Source: Thalassovita mediterranea (lineage in GTDB: Bacteria > Pseudomonadota > Alphaproteobacteria > Rhodobacterales > Rhodobacteraceae). Taken from it: a DNA stretch of 64,000 nucleotides. The notes beneath the pieces were generated by a model, which saw nothing but the letters and a program-made list of their open reading frames with translations, had not been told where the DNA came from and searched no databases. Below are positions 34,801 to 42,144 of the stretch, in pieces (positions within the stretch are counted from its first letter, which is position 1; each line of letters starts with the position of its first letter). The position numbers and the translations under genes were made by a program. The stretch spans positions 1-64,000 of the forward strand of contig NZ_CYSF01000019.1 of assembly GCF_001458435.1 (NCBI RefSeq), read 5' to 3'.

Positions 34801-36138
34801 GGCTGGCGCGCCGATGCGGCCATCCAGGGGTTGGGCCGTACGCATCGCTCGGCCCAGGTCAGCGCGCCTTTCTTCCGGGTCTGCACCTCGGATGTGCATG
34901 GCGAAAAGCGTTTCACCTCGACGATCGCCAAGCGCCTCGACCAGCTGGGGGCCTTGACCAAGGGTCAGCGCGAGACCGGCTCGCAAGGCATGTTCCGCGA
35001 GGAGGATAATCTCGAAAGCCCGATCGCGCGGGCCGCACTACGTGGGTATTTCGCCGATCTTGCCGCCGGGCGCGCTGAGGCGATGAGCTACGAGAGCTTC
35101 ACCGACTGGACGGCCCTGCGGCTGATCGACAAGGACGGGGTGCTCCTTGAGGAGCTTCCCCCGATCCAGCGGTTTCTGAACCGGGTTCTGGCCCTGCCCA
35201 TCCACATGCAGAACGCACTCTTTGCCGAGTTCATGCGCCGGATTGCCGATCAGACGGAACGGGCGCGCGCGGCGGGCACGCTCGATCTCGGCGTGGAAAC
35301 CCTGCGCGGCGAAAAGATCGAACAGGTATCCACAGAGGATCTCTGGACCTGCCCGAAATCCGGCGCCGTGACGCGGATCATTGGACTTGAAGTCACCGAC
35401 CCGGTCCATGTGCTTTCGGCGGATGACGCCCTGTCGCGCAATTTCGATAAGCTGCCGATGGTCAACCGCGCGTCGGGTCGCGCGGCGCTCATCTCGGCGC
35501 GGCCAATGCAGATGTATGACGAGGACACTGTCACGCTGATGCGCAAGGCGGTGCGGCCAAACGGGTCGAGCTATCTCGAAGAGGCACGGTTTGAGTCCTC
35601 GGCTTGGGAAGAGATCGACAGGCCCGAGTTCGCACGTCTTTGGGATGCAGAGGCTGCGTCCTTGCCAAAAACCACCACGACCAAGCTCTACCTGCTGACC
35701 GGGCTGCTGCTGCCGATCTGGAAGGATATTCCGACCACCAATGAGCGGATCTACCGTGTCACGCCAGACGGGGCGACGGCCATGATCGGGCGCACGCTCA
35801 GTGAGGAAGGCGCAGCCGCGTTGCGTGCCCGCTTCCTCGTCTCCAACCCGCAAACACCGCAAGAGATGCTGACTGCCGCATTGGGCACCACCGCGCCGGT
35901 CGATCTTGGCCGGGGGATGACCCTGACCCGTCGCCGGGTCGCAGGCGAGATGCGCCTCGAGCTGGGAGGTGTCGATCGGGGTATGATTGATGGATTGAAA
36001 GCGCTTGGCTGCTTCACGGAGATCATCGCTTTCCAGCTACGGGTGTTCCTGCCGCACGGGGACGGGATCGACACGGGAAGAATTCTGGCCCGGATCGTGG
36101 GGCAGCGAGCCGCCAGAGCAGCAGAACAAGCCGCCTGA
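31876..36138 (+). CDS. Methyltransferase-strawberry notch helicase fusion
   Basis: 1420 aa from the ATG at 31876. Residues about 95-290 form a SAM-dependent methyltransferase fold with LEPSAGTGALA and the amino-methyltransferase motif NPPF. After a Pro/Ala linker (330-400) comes a strawberry notch (SNO) helicase: Walker A-like GDGTGCGKGRE, Walker B DEAH (FDEAHAMQNA), SATGA, and a helicase C region with DAGGTGRSYHA and QGLGRTHRS. Prokaryotic SNO proteins are found on plasmids and phages with unclear roles. It may methylate or remodel incoming plasmid DNA. Confidence 0.88.
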   Translation: MSKPKPANPALSISDTDLTSALAQIGTEVDHQPLRSSALARIMRETFHGSDAGGAWDWRMAYDLMQAAAVQVLLRGDAAVGDIAAAKLLASRLLTETRRSEQQIRLQQFSTPLAFATMAVRAAAIRKGETVLEPSAGTGALAAFAARAGATLLLNEIDPFRQSLLRAVFGGEVTGHDGEHIDDLLQTPVLPDVVVMNPPFASSVDRSRDKHIAAKHLIAAAKRLAPGGRLVAIMPPGFTPERDAAQWSRACGLLRPRLALTMPGQVYRKLGTSVETQLMIFDKVQEDGEMIRAIVCDLDEALPFVDSVAATRTEMRHVQQAAPVTTARPTVAPSAPRKTAAAPVAASKPRANAVRPLSFTSFETPRDNTPISDIYARYRPQRIEIAGAQEHPTPLVESIAMASVAPPMPSNTGRDDLRLPARLVEEGDLSEAQLETIIMAHDAHGRDLPGRFTIDDDQTKLTRADDDPDARAYRLGYFLGDGTGCGKGRECAGLILVNWLAGRRKAIWVSKSATLIEDAIRDWTDLGGSPADIQPVSKWKPDQSIPMGDGILFVTYATLRSAGKCGTTRLSQILAWMGEDFEGVLAFDEAHAMQNAAGSEQGRGVKPSQQGLAGLRLQLATPRARVFYISATGATSVHNLAYAARLGLWGQGPEYPFPSREGFVSAMEAGGVAAMEVVARDLKTLGLYTARALSFDGVEYDVLEHALTPAQIEVYDAYAGAFRTIHHNLEAALTAIGANDASGETNASAARASAKSRFESTKQRFFNHLLMGMKAPTIIRAIEDDLAAGNACVIQVVSTGESLLKRRLETMDCDDELVEGALTPRDYVLGYLEQAFPIHAQKLVEIDGNMVAEPLRDETGALVVSREALALRDAAMMELMTLAPIPSALDQILWAFGDEAVAEVTGRSIRPLKAADGHLFIEKRSASSNSSETQAFMDGEKDILIFSDAGGTGRSYHAAQTAKNQKRRRHYLLEPGWRADAAIQGLGRTHRSAQVSAPFFRVCTSDVHGEKRFTSTIAKRLDQLGALTKGQRETGSQGMFREEDNLESPIARAALRGYFADLAAGRAEAMSYESFTDWTALRLIDKDGVLLEELPPIQRFLNRVLALPIHMQNALFAEFMRRIADQTERARAAGTLDLGVETLRGEKIEQVSTEDLWTCPKSGAVTRIIGLEVTDPVHVLSADDALSRNFDKLPMVNRASGRAALISARPMQMYDEDTVTLMRKAVRPNGSSYLEEARFESSAWEEIDRPEFARLWDAEAASLPKTTTTKLYLLTGLLLPIWKDIPTTNERIYRVTPDGATAMIGRTLSEEGAAALRARFLVSNPQTPQEMLTAALGTTAPVDLGRGMTLTRRRVAGEMRLELGGVDRGMIDGLKALGCFTEIIAFQLRVFLPHGDGIDTGRILARIVGQRAARAAEQAA

Positions 36139-36260
36139 AAAGTCAAAGCGAGCTTCCGGTCGGGCGGCGTGGATCGGGATTTGGCCGATCTGCGCTTTCC
36201 GGGCGCGCGCTGATCAATGCCAGGCCCGGCCCCCCCAAATTCAGATAAGAGGACAGACCC

Positions 36261-36647
36261 ATGACCAATCCCCAGATCGACTATGCCGCAATGGCGGCTC
36301 AGTGGCGTGCAGAGCGCGAAACCACCTTGAAGGCATCCAGAGTGGAGCTGCTCGCGCAGCTACGTGCGCTTGGCATCAGCGAGGTCGCTGTCGAATATGA
36401 AGGCTATGGCGACTCCGGCAATGTCGAGGATGTGACGGTGCAGCCTGCAGAGGTCAACCTGCCGGAGCCGCTTGTCACAGAAGTTGGCGATTTCGCCTGG
36501 TCGCTCGCCTATCACCATCACCCGGGGTTCGAGAACAACGAGGTTGGCTACGGCACGCTGACCTGGGACTTGCGCAACGACAGTATCACCTTGGATCACG
36601 CGGACCGCTATGTCGAATGCTCGCATAGCTATGACGAGGGGCTGTGA
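36261..36647 (+). CDS. DUF6878 protein
   Basis: 128 aa. The segments VAVEYEGYGDSGNVEDV, GFENNEVGYGTLTWDL and ITLDHADRYVE fit the DUF6878 pattern. It is acidic and soluble. It follows the SNO fusion by 122 bases and its stop is one base before the next ATG. These small proteins co-occur on alphaproteobacterial plasmids with DUF6915. Function is unknown. Confidence 0.78.
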   Translation: MTNPQIDYAAMAAQWRAERETTLKASRVELLAQLRALGISEVAVEYEGYGDSGNVEDVTVQPAEVNLPEPLVTEVGDFAWSLAYHHHPGFENNEVGYGTLTWDLRNDSITLDHADRYVECSHSYDEGL

Positions 36648-36648
36648 G

Positions 36649-37110
36649 ATGGCCCATCCGCTTCATCATGCTGAAAGCTCTGCCCGGAAATTCGGCGGAG
36701 TGCCGTCTGACTATCAGTCCATACATGACTGGTTCGATGCCTCGAAAGAGCACCTCGCGCTCTTCACGCACAGAGCCTTGCGCCACCATGCCCAAGGCCT
36801 GTTCGAGGCCGAACGTGTCTTCGGCCTGACCCTGACCAATAGCGCTGGTCGGGACATTCCGGTGCGCTGGATCGGTGAGCAGCATGTGCGTGAAGACTGC
36901 CAGGGCCGCATCCCGAGCATGGCGGACTGGCTGCGACGGATCCAGCCCGAGCCATGGATGGCCAATGGCCATATCGACCGGCATGTCGGCGATGAGCCCT
37001 GCGGCGACCCAAGGGCCGCTTGGGCCTCCGAGGTTGCCGCCGGACGAACGGTTCTTGGCCTGAAAGATTGGATGGCGGCGCACGCGACGCAAGCCACGCA
37101 AAGCGCCTGA
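36649..37110 (+). CDS. DUF6915 protein
   Basis: 153 aa from the ATG at 36649. It is rich in His and Trp: MAHPLHHAESSARKFGG, IHDWFDASK, HRALRHHAQG, WIGEQHVREDC, IPSMADWL. The HRALRHHAQG and GEQHVREDC segments could form a metal site, but this is a guess. The pattern fits DUF6915. It is coupled to DUF6878 and has no membrane segment. No function is known. Confidence 0.78.
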   Translation: MAHPLHHAESSARKFGGVPSDYQSIHDWFDASKEHLALFTHRALRHHAQGLFEAERVFGLTLTNSAGRDIPVRWIGEQHVREDCQGRIPSMADWLRRIQPEPWMANGHIDRHVGDEPCGDPRAAWASEVAAGRTVLGLKDWMAAHATQATQSA

Positions 37111-37145
37111 CAGCTCTCGGCCGTTTGCCAAACAAATGCAGCATG

Positions 37146-37171
37146 GAAGCCCAGTTGGACGACTGGGCTTC
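37146..37171 (+). terminator. Hairpin after the DUF6915 gene
   Basis: Perfect ten-base stem GAAGCCCAGT / ACTGGGCTTC with a six-base loop, 36 bases after the DUF6915 stop and 40 bases before the next start. Only a short T-rich tail follows, so termination may be partial. Confidence 0.55.
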
Positions 37172-37210
37172 TTGCGTCGTTTCCCCACCATTCTTCGTAA
37201 GGAGGACCCC

Positions 37211-37513
37211 ATGACACTCGATGATATCAAGGCCGCTGTCGATGTCGGTCAGACCGTGCATTGGGTCAATATCGGCTACGTTGTCCACAAGGACCGGCTC
37301 AGCCAATACCTGATCACCTATGTGCCGAACGGAAGCTGCATCGGCCTGACCGACCGGGGCGGGCACCGGTTGAACGGAAAAGAAACGGAGTTCTTCGTCG
37401 CGCAATCGAAGGACGCCGCACAAAATCCGGGCAGCCAATCAAGACCAGACGGGCAGGGGAGGGGCGTAGCACCCGGAGGCGCGGGGGCATTCCCACTCGG
37501 ACGGCAGCGCTGA
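37211..37513 (+). CDS. Small hypothetical protein of the island
   Basis: 100 aa from the ATG after AAGGAGGACC. The first 65 residues look structured (VHWVNIGYVVHKDRLSQYLITYVPNGSCIGLTD), a short beta fold. The last 35 are Gly/Arg/Pro-rich and probably disordered. No known motif or membrane segment. It sits in the row of DUF genes and shares their strong ribosome site. I do not recognise the family. Confidence 0.62.
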   Translation: MTLDDIKAAVDVGQTVHWVNIGYVVHKDRLSQYLITYVPNGSCIGLTDRGGHRLNGKETEFFVAQSKDAAQNPGSQSRPDGQGRGVAPGGAGAFPLGRQR

Positions 37514-37532
37514 CCCGTGGGCGGGGCTGAAA

Positions 37533-37572
37533 GGAAAGCAGGCTTTCTGATTTGTGATCCCTCAAGGGGTCG
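37533..37572 (+). promoter_or_regulatory. Island leader motif, copy 4
   Basis: GGAAAGCAGGCTTTC with a GAAAGC/GCTTTC hairpin, then TGATCCCTCAAGGGG, about 66 bases before the DUF736 ATG. Both parts recur in copy 2 (27537-27601) in the same order. Confidence 0.5.
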
Positions 37573-37637
37573 AGAAAGCAATCCCGGATGCGTTGGCAAG
37601 AACGTCAGGCACCGGCCAATCCAAAAGGAACCATCCC

Positions 37638-38366
37638 ATGTTCGCAGGAACCCTTACCCGCAATGTCGAGACCGCAGTCGCTCAGTACACCGGCATGATC
37701 CACTCGACGCGCTTTGACATCGCCATCCAGTTGGAGGCGCGAGCCAAGATGTCTGAACGCAGCCCGGATTTTGACGTGACGGCAGTCAACAAATCAGGCC
37801 GCAAGGTGCGCATCGGCACGGCCTGGAACGAGACCGGCAATACCAGCGGCAACCCCTACATTTCGATGCAGATCGATGTCGGCTTGGGTCCGTTCCGGGT
37901 CAACGCGGTGCAGACGAAAGAGGCGCGCGCGGCCCAGAGCGGCGAATTCGAGATCATCCCGCTGGTCTCGAACGGCCTGATGAAATCCGGCTCGATCTCG
38001 GGCGAGCTCACCGCTATGGACGCCGACAACGCCTTCACCGGCTACATCGCCAACATGATGTTCGATCTGGAGTTCATGCTGATCGAGAACAGCTATAAAT
38101 CCGAGGAGACCCACCCCGATTACCGGATCGAGGTCAGCTCGCCCCGGGGCACACCGATCCGCGTCGGCTCGGCCTGGATGGCGAAAAGCAGCCGCACGGG
38201 CAATGACTACCTGTCGCTGCTGATCAACACGCCCGATGGCGACCTGCGCGTGAACGCCGTGCAGAACGAAGAACAGCGCGGTGGGCAGACCTTCTCGATC
38301 ATCCCGTTCATCGACAGCGGTGAGCAGCCGCAGGACGCAGGCGCGGGGCTGTCGTTGGTCGCGTGA
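37638..38366 (+). CDS. Tandem DUF736 protein
   Basis: 242 aa. DUF736-like units occur twice: about residues 40-115 (DFDVTAVNKSGRKVRIGTAW, PYISMQIDVG, FRVNAVQ, FEIIPL) and about 155-235 (DYRIEVSSPRGTPIRVGSAW, DYLSLLINTP, LRVNAVQ, FSIIPF). DUF736 proteins are usually single-unit and about 100 aa. They are found on plasmids and may bind nucleic acid, but their role is unknown. A terminator follows at 38397, closing the island. Confidence 0.85.
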   Translation: MFAGTLTRNVETAVAQYTGMIHSTRFDIAIQLEARAKMSERSPDFDVTAVNKSGRKVRIGTAWNETGNTSGNPYISMQIDVGLGPFRVNAVQTKEARAAQSGEFEIIPLVSNGLMKSGSISGELTAMDADNAFTGYIANMMFDLEFMLIENSYKSEETHPDYRIEVSSPRGTPIRVGSAWMAKSSRTGNDYLSLLINTPDGDLRVNAVQNEEQRGGQTFSIIPFIDSGEQPQDAGAGLSLVA

Positions 38367-38396
38367 TCAGCGCGTGGGATTAGACTATCCGCACCT

Positions 38397-38431
38397 AAAG
38401 GGGAGCCGTGGGATCACGGTTTCCCCTTTTT
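38397..38431 (+). terminator. Intrinsic terminator at the end of the DUF island
   Basis: AAAGGGGA-g-CCGTG-ggat-CACGG-t-TTCCCCTTT forms a long, nearly perfect stem with a four-base loop, followed by a T run. It is 31 bases after the DUF736 stop. Confidence 0.88.
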
Positions 38432-38618
38432 CTGTACTGGTGTTGTTGAATGAACCCGCCGTACATTGCTGACGTTCGTGTCGCCCGCAGCTAATGCATC
38501 CGAAGAGCCCAATGTCACAGATGCTGCAGTGTGCTCGAACGTCCACTTTTCACTCTGAACGTTTCTGTGATCCGATCATTTCTTAAAAGATAAATTGAAT
38601 TCCCCAAGTGCAAAACAT

Positions 38619-38640
38619 ACGTTAAACACCGGTAAAACGT
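38619..38640. promoter_or_regulatory. Dyad before the winged-helix regulator
   Basis: ACGTT and AACGT with 12 bases between and a central ACCGGT, 16 bases before the start codon. It could be the regulator's own operator. The rest of the 38432-38655 gap shows no gene. Confidence 0.4.
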
Positions 38641-38655
38641 TGAGGAAGTGTAAGT

Positions 38656-39177
38656 ATGAGCGAGCATGACATCCCAAAGCGACGGATCGTTTCTTCCCGC
38701 CATTTGGCGGACGGGGCGAACTGGGAATCCTCCGAGATCGAATATGGCATGATTATCGCCTACAATGCTTTTTCACGATGGATGACACGTTGCATGTCAG
38801 CGGCGGGTAATACCGATCTGACACCGTTGGAAATCCTTGTCTTGCACAACACCAATCATCGCGGTCGCGATAAACGGCTGACTGACATTTGTTTTCTGCT
38901 GAACATCGAGGACACGCATACCGTGAATTATGCTTTGCGTAAGCTGATGAAGATGGAGCTCCTCGTGTCGGAAAAGCGCGGGAAGGAAGTCTTCTACAGT
39001 GCCTCACCCACGGGGGAGGAATTGTGCGAAGCCTACCGTGAGGTGCGGGAACGCTGTTTCTTGGATGGGCTTTCGCGGTTGGATATGACGGGCGAAGAAA
39101 TGCGCGAGATCGCAGCGAGCATGCGCGCCCTGTCCGGCCAATATGATCAAGCCAGCAGGGCGGCAGCGTCGCTTTAA
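38656..39177 (+). CDS. MarR-like winged-helix regulator
   Basis: 173 aa. A helical N-terminus is followed by a winged helix (TPLEILVLHNTNHRGRDKRLTDICFLLNIEDTHTVNYALRKLMKMELLVSEKRGKEVFY) and a C-terminal dimer helix, as in the MarR/HTH_27 group. It is convergent with the TRAP genes (four-base overlap) and is the obvious regulator of the TRAP/5-oxoprolinase cassette. The operator may be the TGACAA dyad at 42086-42098. The ligand is unknown but is probably the transported compound or a product. Confidence 0.82.
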   Translation: MSEHDIPKRRIVSSRHLADGANWESSEIEYGMIIAYNAFSRWMTRCMSAAGNTDLTPLEILVLHNTNHRGRDKRLTDICFLLNIEDTHTVNYALRKLMKMELLVSEKRGKEVFYSASPTGEELCEAYREVRERCFLDGLSRLDMTGEEMREIAASMRALSGQYDQASRAAASL

Positions 39178-40475
39178 CTTGCCATGTAGGTCGGCAGGAA
39201 CGTCACGATCTGCGGGAACAGACAGATCAGGAGAACGCCCAACAAGAGCAACAGAAAGAACGGGAACGCCGCTTTGGCGATCCTGAGGATGTCGATACCT
39301 GTCAGCCCTTGAATGACGAACAAGTTGAAACCAACGGGGGGCGTGATCTGGCTCATCTCGACGACGATCACAAGATAGATGCCGAACCAGATCGGGTCGA
39401 TCCCCACGGCGCTCACCATCGGCATGATGATCGACGTTGTCAGCACGATGACCGAAATCCCATCCAGAAAACATCCAAGGATGATGAAGAAGATCGTCAA
39501 AGCCACAAGCAAGGCAGGGATCGATAGGTCCATGTCAGATATCCAAGCGGCAAGGTTTCGCGGCAGACCCGTGAATCCCATAGAAACTGACAAGAACGCC
39601 GCACCAAGTAGGATCAGGGCAATCATACAGGATGTGCGGGTGGCGGACATGACCGCTTCGCCAAACAATTTCCAGCTAAACGCGCCAGAGGTCCACGCAA
39701 GGATCGTGGCCAATACAACCCCCAGTGCTGCCGCATCCGTCGGAGAGGCAAGGCCCCCGTAGATCGACCCGATGACCCCCCCAATCAAAAGTGCGACAGG
39801 GATCAACCTGCGCGAGGCGCGGAACTTTTCACGAAAGCTAAACGTCTCATCGATTGCGGGGATCAGATCAGGGTTCATCCAGGCACGCACCGCAACATAG
39901 CTTGCGAACAGTGTCATCAGCATGATGCCGGGAATAATCGCGGCGATAAACAAGCGGGCGATAGACTGCTCGGTTGCGACGCCGTAAACGATCAGGATGA
40001 TCGAGGGCGGAATAAGAAGGCCAAGCGTGGCTGATCCGGCAAGCGTGCCCAAAATCAGGCTTTCGGGGTAACCGCGTTTGGTTAGCTCTGGCACCGACAT
40101 CCGGCCAATGGTGGCTGCCGTCGCCGCTGATGAGCCTGACACCGCCGCAAAGATCGCACAGCCAAAGACGTTGACGTGCAGCAAGCGGCCCGGTGCGCGG
40201 CTCAGCCATGGAACAAGGCCAGTGAACATATCATCGCTCATCCGGGACCTGAGGAGGATTTCCCCCATCAAGATAAACAGCGGCAAAGCCGTCAACGCCC
40301 ATGAGTGCGAGTGTCCCCAAAACGTCGAGGCCAAGACCAACCCCGACGGCGCGTTCGAGAAAAACACAAGGCCTGCAAGGCCAACAAGGGAAAGCGAAAC
40401 GGCAACCCAAACTCCGCTGGCAAGCAGGGCCATCAGAAGCCCAAGAAGGACAAGGCCAATCATTGGATCCGACAT
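39174..40475 (-). CDS. dctM: TRAP transporter large permease (DctM)
   Basis: 433 aa with about twelve hydrophobic segments and DctM features: ALTALPLFILMGEIL, AAVSGSSAATAATIG, LLIPPSIILIVYG, ITPPVGFNLFVIQGLTG. DctM is the Na+-driven membrane subunit of TRAP transporters. It starts two bases after dctQ. With dctP and dctQ it makes a full tripartite uptake system next to a 5-oxoprolinase-type enzyme, so its cargo is probably a cyclic amide such as 5-oxoproline. Confidence 0.92.
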   Translation of the reverse strand: MSDPMIGLVLLGLLMALLASGVWVAVSLSLVGLAGLVFFSNAPSGLVLASTFWGHSHSWALTALPLFILMGEILLRSRMSDDMFTGLVPWLSRAPGRLLHVNVFGCAIFAAVSGSSAATAATIGRMSVPELTKRGYPESLILGTLAGSATLGLLIPPSIILIVYGVATEQSIARLFIAAIIPGIMLMTLFASYVAVRAWMNPDLIPAIDETFSFREKFRASRRLIPVALLIGGVIGSIYGGLASPTDAAALGVVLATILAWTSGAFSWKLFGEAVMSATRTSCMIALILLGAAFLSVSMGFTGLPRNLAAWISDMDLSIPALLVALTIFFIILGCFLDGISVIVLTTSIIMPMVSAVGIDPIWFGIYLVIVVEMSQITPPVGFNLFVIQGLTGIDILRIAKAAFPFFLLLLLGVLLICLFPQIVTFLPTYMAS

Positions 40476-40477
40476 GA

Positions 40478-41002
40478 TTACACCTCCCCCGGGCTGGACA
40501 GGATCGGCGCGCGCGCCGCAAGTAGGTCAAACAAGGTATGAACAACGGCCACCAGCAACAGCCCGATTCCAAAGGCTGCGACACCTTGCGGTATCCACAA
40601 AGGCACAGGAATAATCCCGTTTGACACGTCTCCGTAATGGACGCTTTCGACGACAAGTGCGCCCATGAAGTAGGTCGCATATCCTATCAAACCGGTGGCG
40701 GCGATGAGTACGAAAAATTCGGCGACAAATTGAGCCGCCTTCGGCAGTCGTGACACCACTAGGTTAACCCGAATGTGTCCGCCTGCGCGCAGGGTATGGG
40801 CCATCGCCAGGAACGTGGCCCCGGCCAGCATAAAGCCGGAGAAATCAGCGTAGGATGGAATGGTTGACGGCAAGACACCCGGGGCAAAGCGGCCGAATGC
40901 ATTCAGGCAAATCTGGGCAGAGATCAGTAGGCAGATGCATAAGATCAGCCCCCCCGCGATCATGCCGCATACGTCATATAGTTTTTGGAGTAAGCGAGAC
41001 AT
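40478..41002 (-). CDS. dctQ: TRAP transporter small permease (DctQ)
   Basis: 174 aa with four transmembrane segments (about 12-34, 47-70, 90-112, 133-156) and the family pattern AGATFLAMAHTLRAGGHIRVNL. DctQ bridges the binding protein and the large permease. It lies between dctM (two bases) and dctP (68 bases, with a strong hairpin). All three TRAP parts are intact. Confidence 0.88.
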   Translation of the reverse strand: MSRLLQKLYDVCGMIAGGLILCICLLISAQICLNAFGRFAPGVLPSTIPSYADFSGFMLAGATFLAMAHTLRAGGHIRVNLVVSRLPKAAQFVAEFFVLIAATGLIGYATYFMGALVVESVHYGDVSNGIIPVPLWIPQGVAAFGIGLLLVAVVHTLFDLLAARAPILSSPGEV

Positions 41003-41027
41003 CGCAAAGCCGTCCTTATAAGAAGAA

Positions 41028-41061
41028 AATTGGCCGACAGTTTACATGCCGTCGGCCAATT
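41028..41061 (-). terminator. Hairpin between dctP and dctQ
   Basis: Perfect 11-base stem AATTGGCCGAC / GTCGGCCAATT with a 12-base loop, followed on the reverse strand by TTTCTTCTT. It probably ends part of the transcripts after dctP and protects them, giving more binding protein than permease. Confidence 0.78.
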
Positions 41062-41070
41062 CAGGGAGGG

Positions 41071-42030
41071 TTAGTTGTTATAGGCGTTCAGCACGGCGCG
41101 CGCGCTGTCTGATGCGGCGGCATCCCATGTGCCAAGCATCGTCTCGCCAATGCCCTGCAAGCCTTCGATCAACGTCGCGCTTGGTTCGTAAACGGTGATG
41201 CCGTTTTCCGCGAGTGCGGCTGTCATGCTTTCGGCCTCGGCTGCGGACATTTCCCAACCACGGGTTTCGGCGGCTTCGGCAGCAGCCAGAACTGCGGCCT
41301 GCGTGTCAGCATCCAAGCCATCAAACATGCGCTGGTTGATGACCACGATGTTTTTCGGCACCCAAGCGTTGATCGCCGTGTAGTGGGTCACAAAATCCCA
41401 TGCGGTTGAGTTCACACCAGTCGAAGGCGACGTGATCATTGCCTCAACCTGACCTGTCGCAAAGGCCTGCGGGATGTTGGACGCCTCAATCTGGACGGGT
41501 GCGGCACCGACCAGCGTAGCAAATTCTTCCAACGCGGCGTTATAAGCGCGGAAGCGCAGGCCGTTCAGATCATCGACGGTGGCGATTTCACCGTTTGTAT
41601 AAAGGCCCTGCGCTGGCCACGGCACAGAAAATAGCGGGATCAAACCCTGTTCGGCCAACAGCTCGGTAATGACGGGCTCTTGGGCGGCCCAAAGGCGCGC
41701 TGCATCTTCATAGCTGGTTGCAACGAACGGCTGGCTGTCTACGCCGAACGCCAAGTCCTCGTTCGACAGACGCGACAAAAAGAATTCGCCTAATGGTACA
41801 GAGCGATTGCGCACCGCCCCTTTTATTTCCGCGTGCGGGAACAAGGACCCCGCAGAGTGCAGCGTGATATCCAGCGCACCGTCTGTTGCGGCACGAACGT
41901 CATCGGCAAACTGGGCAATGTTCTGGGTGTGGAATGTACTGTCGCCGTACGGTGTTGGCATGTCCCAGCTTTGCGCATGGGCGGCTGTCGCACAAACAAG
42001 CGCTGCTGCGCCAAGAATGAAGTGTTTCAT
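41071..42030 (-). CDS. dctP: TRAP substrate-binding protein (DctP)
   Basis: 319 aa from the ATG at 42030, with a signal peptide ending AHA-Q at about residue 19. The DctP fold shows IAQFADDVRAATDGALDITLHSAGSLF, DDLNGLRFRAYNAALEEFATLVGAAPVQI and VEAMITSPSTGV. The usual ligand-contact Arg is present in LRFRAY. It captures the substrate in the periplasm. It is the first gene of the reverse TRAP operon, divergent from the 5-oxoprolinase gene. Confidence 0.92.
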   Translation of the reverse strand: MKHFILGAAALVCATAAHAQSWDMPTPYGDSTFHTQNIAQFADDVRAATDGALDITLHSAGSLFPHAEIKGAVRNRSVPLGEFFLSRLSNEDLAFGVDSQPFVATSYEDAARLWAAQEPVITELLAEQGLIPLFSVPWPAQGLYTNGEIATVDDLNGLRFRAYNAALEEFATLVGAAPVQIEASNIPQAFATGQVEAMITSPSTGVNSTAWDFVTHYTAINAWVPKNIVVINQRMFDGLDADTQAAVLAAAEAAETRGWEMSAAEAESMTAALAENGITVYEPSATLIEGLQGIGETMLGTWDAAASDSARAVLNAYNN

Positions 42031-42067
42031 GGTGTCTCTCCCTGTCAAGACAAAAATGGTACGAATT

Positions 42068-42108
42068 ATTTCGAGTCCATTACGTTGACAATTTGTCAGC
42101 GTTATATC
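42068..42108. promoter_or_regulatory. Divergent promoter region with a TGACAA-T-TTGTCA operator
   Basis: The perfect dyad TGACAA-T-TTGTCA (42086-42098), extended by CG/CG, lies between dctP and the 5-oxoprolinase gene. On the reverse strand TTGTCA, 17 bases and TAATTC make a good dctP promoter whose -35 is inside the dyad. On the forward strand TTGACA (42085-42090) may serve the other side. One regulator could control both operons here. Confidence 0.68.
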
Positions 42109-42144
42109 CATAAAGCAACAACAAATTGATTCTGGGAGAGCGAT

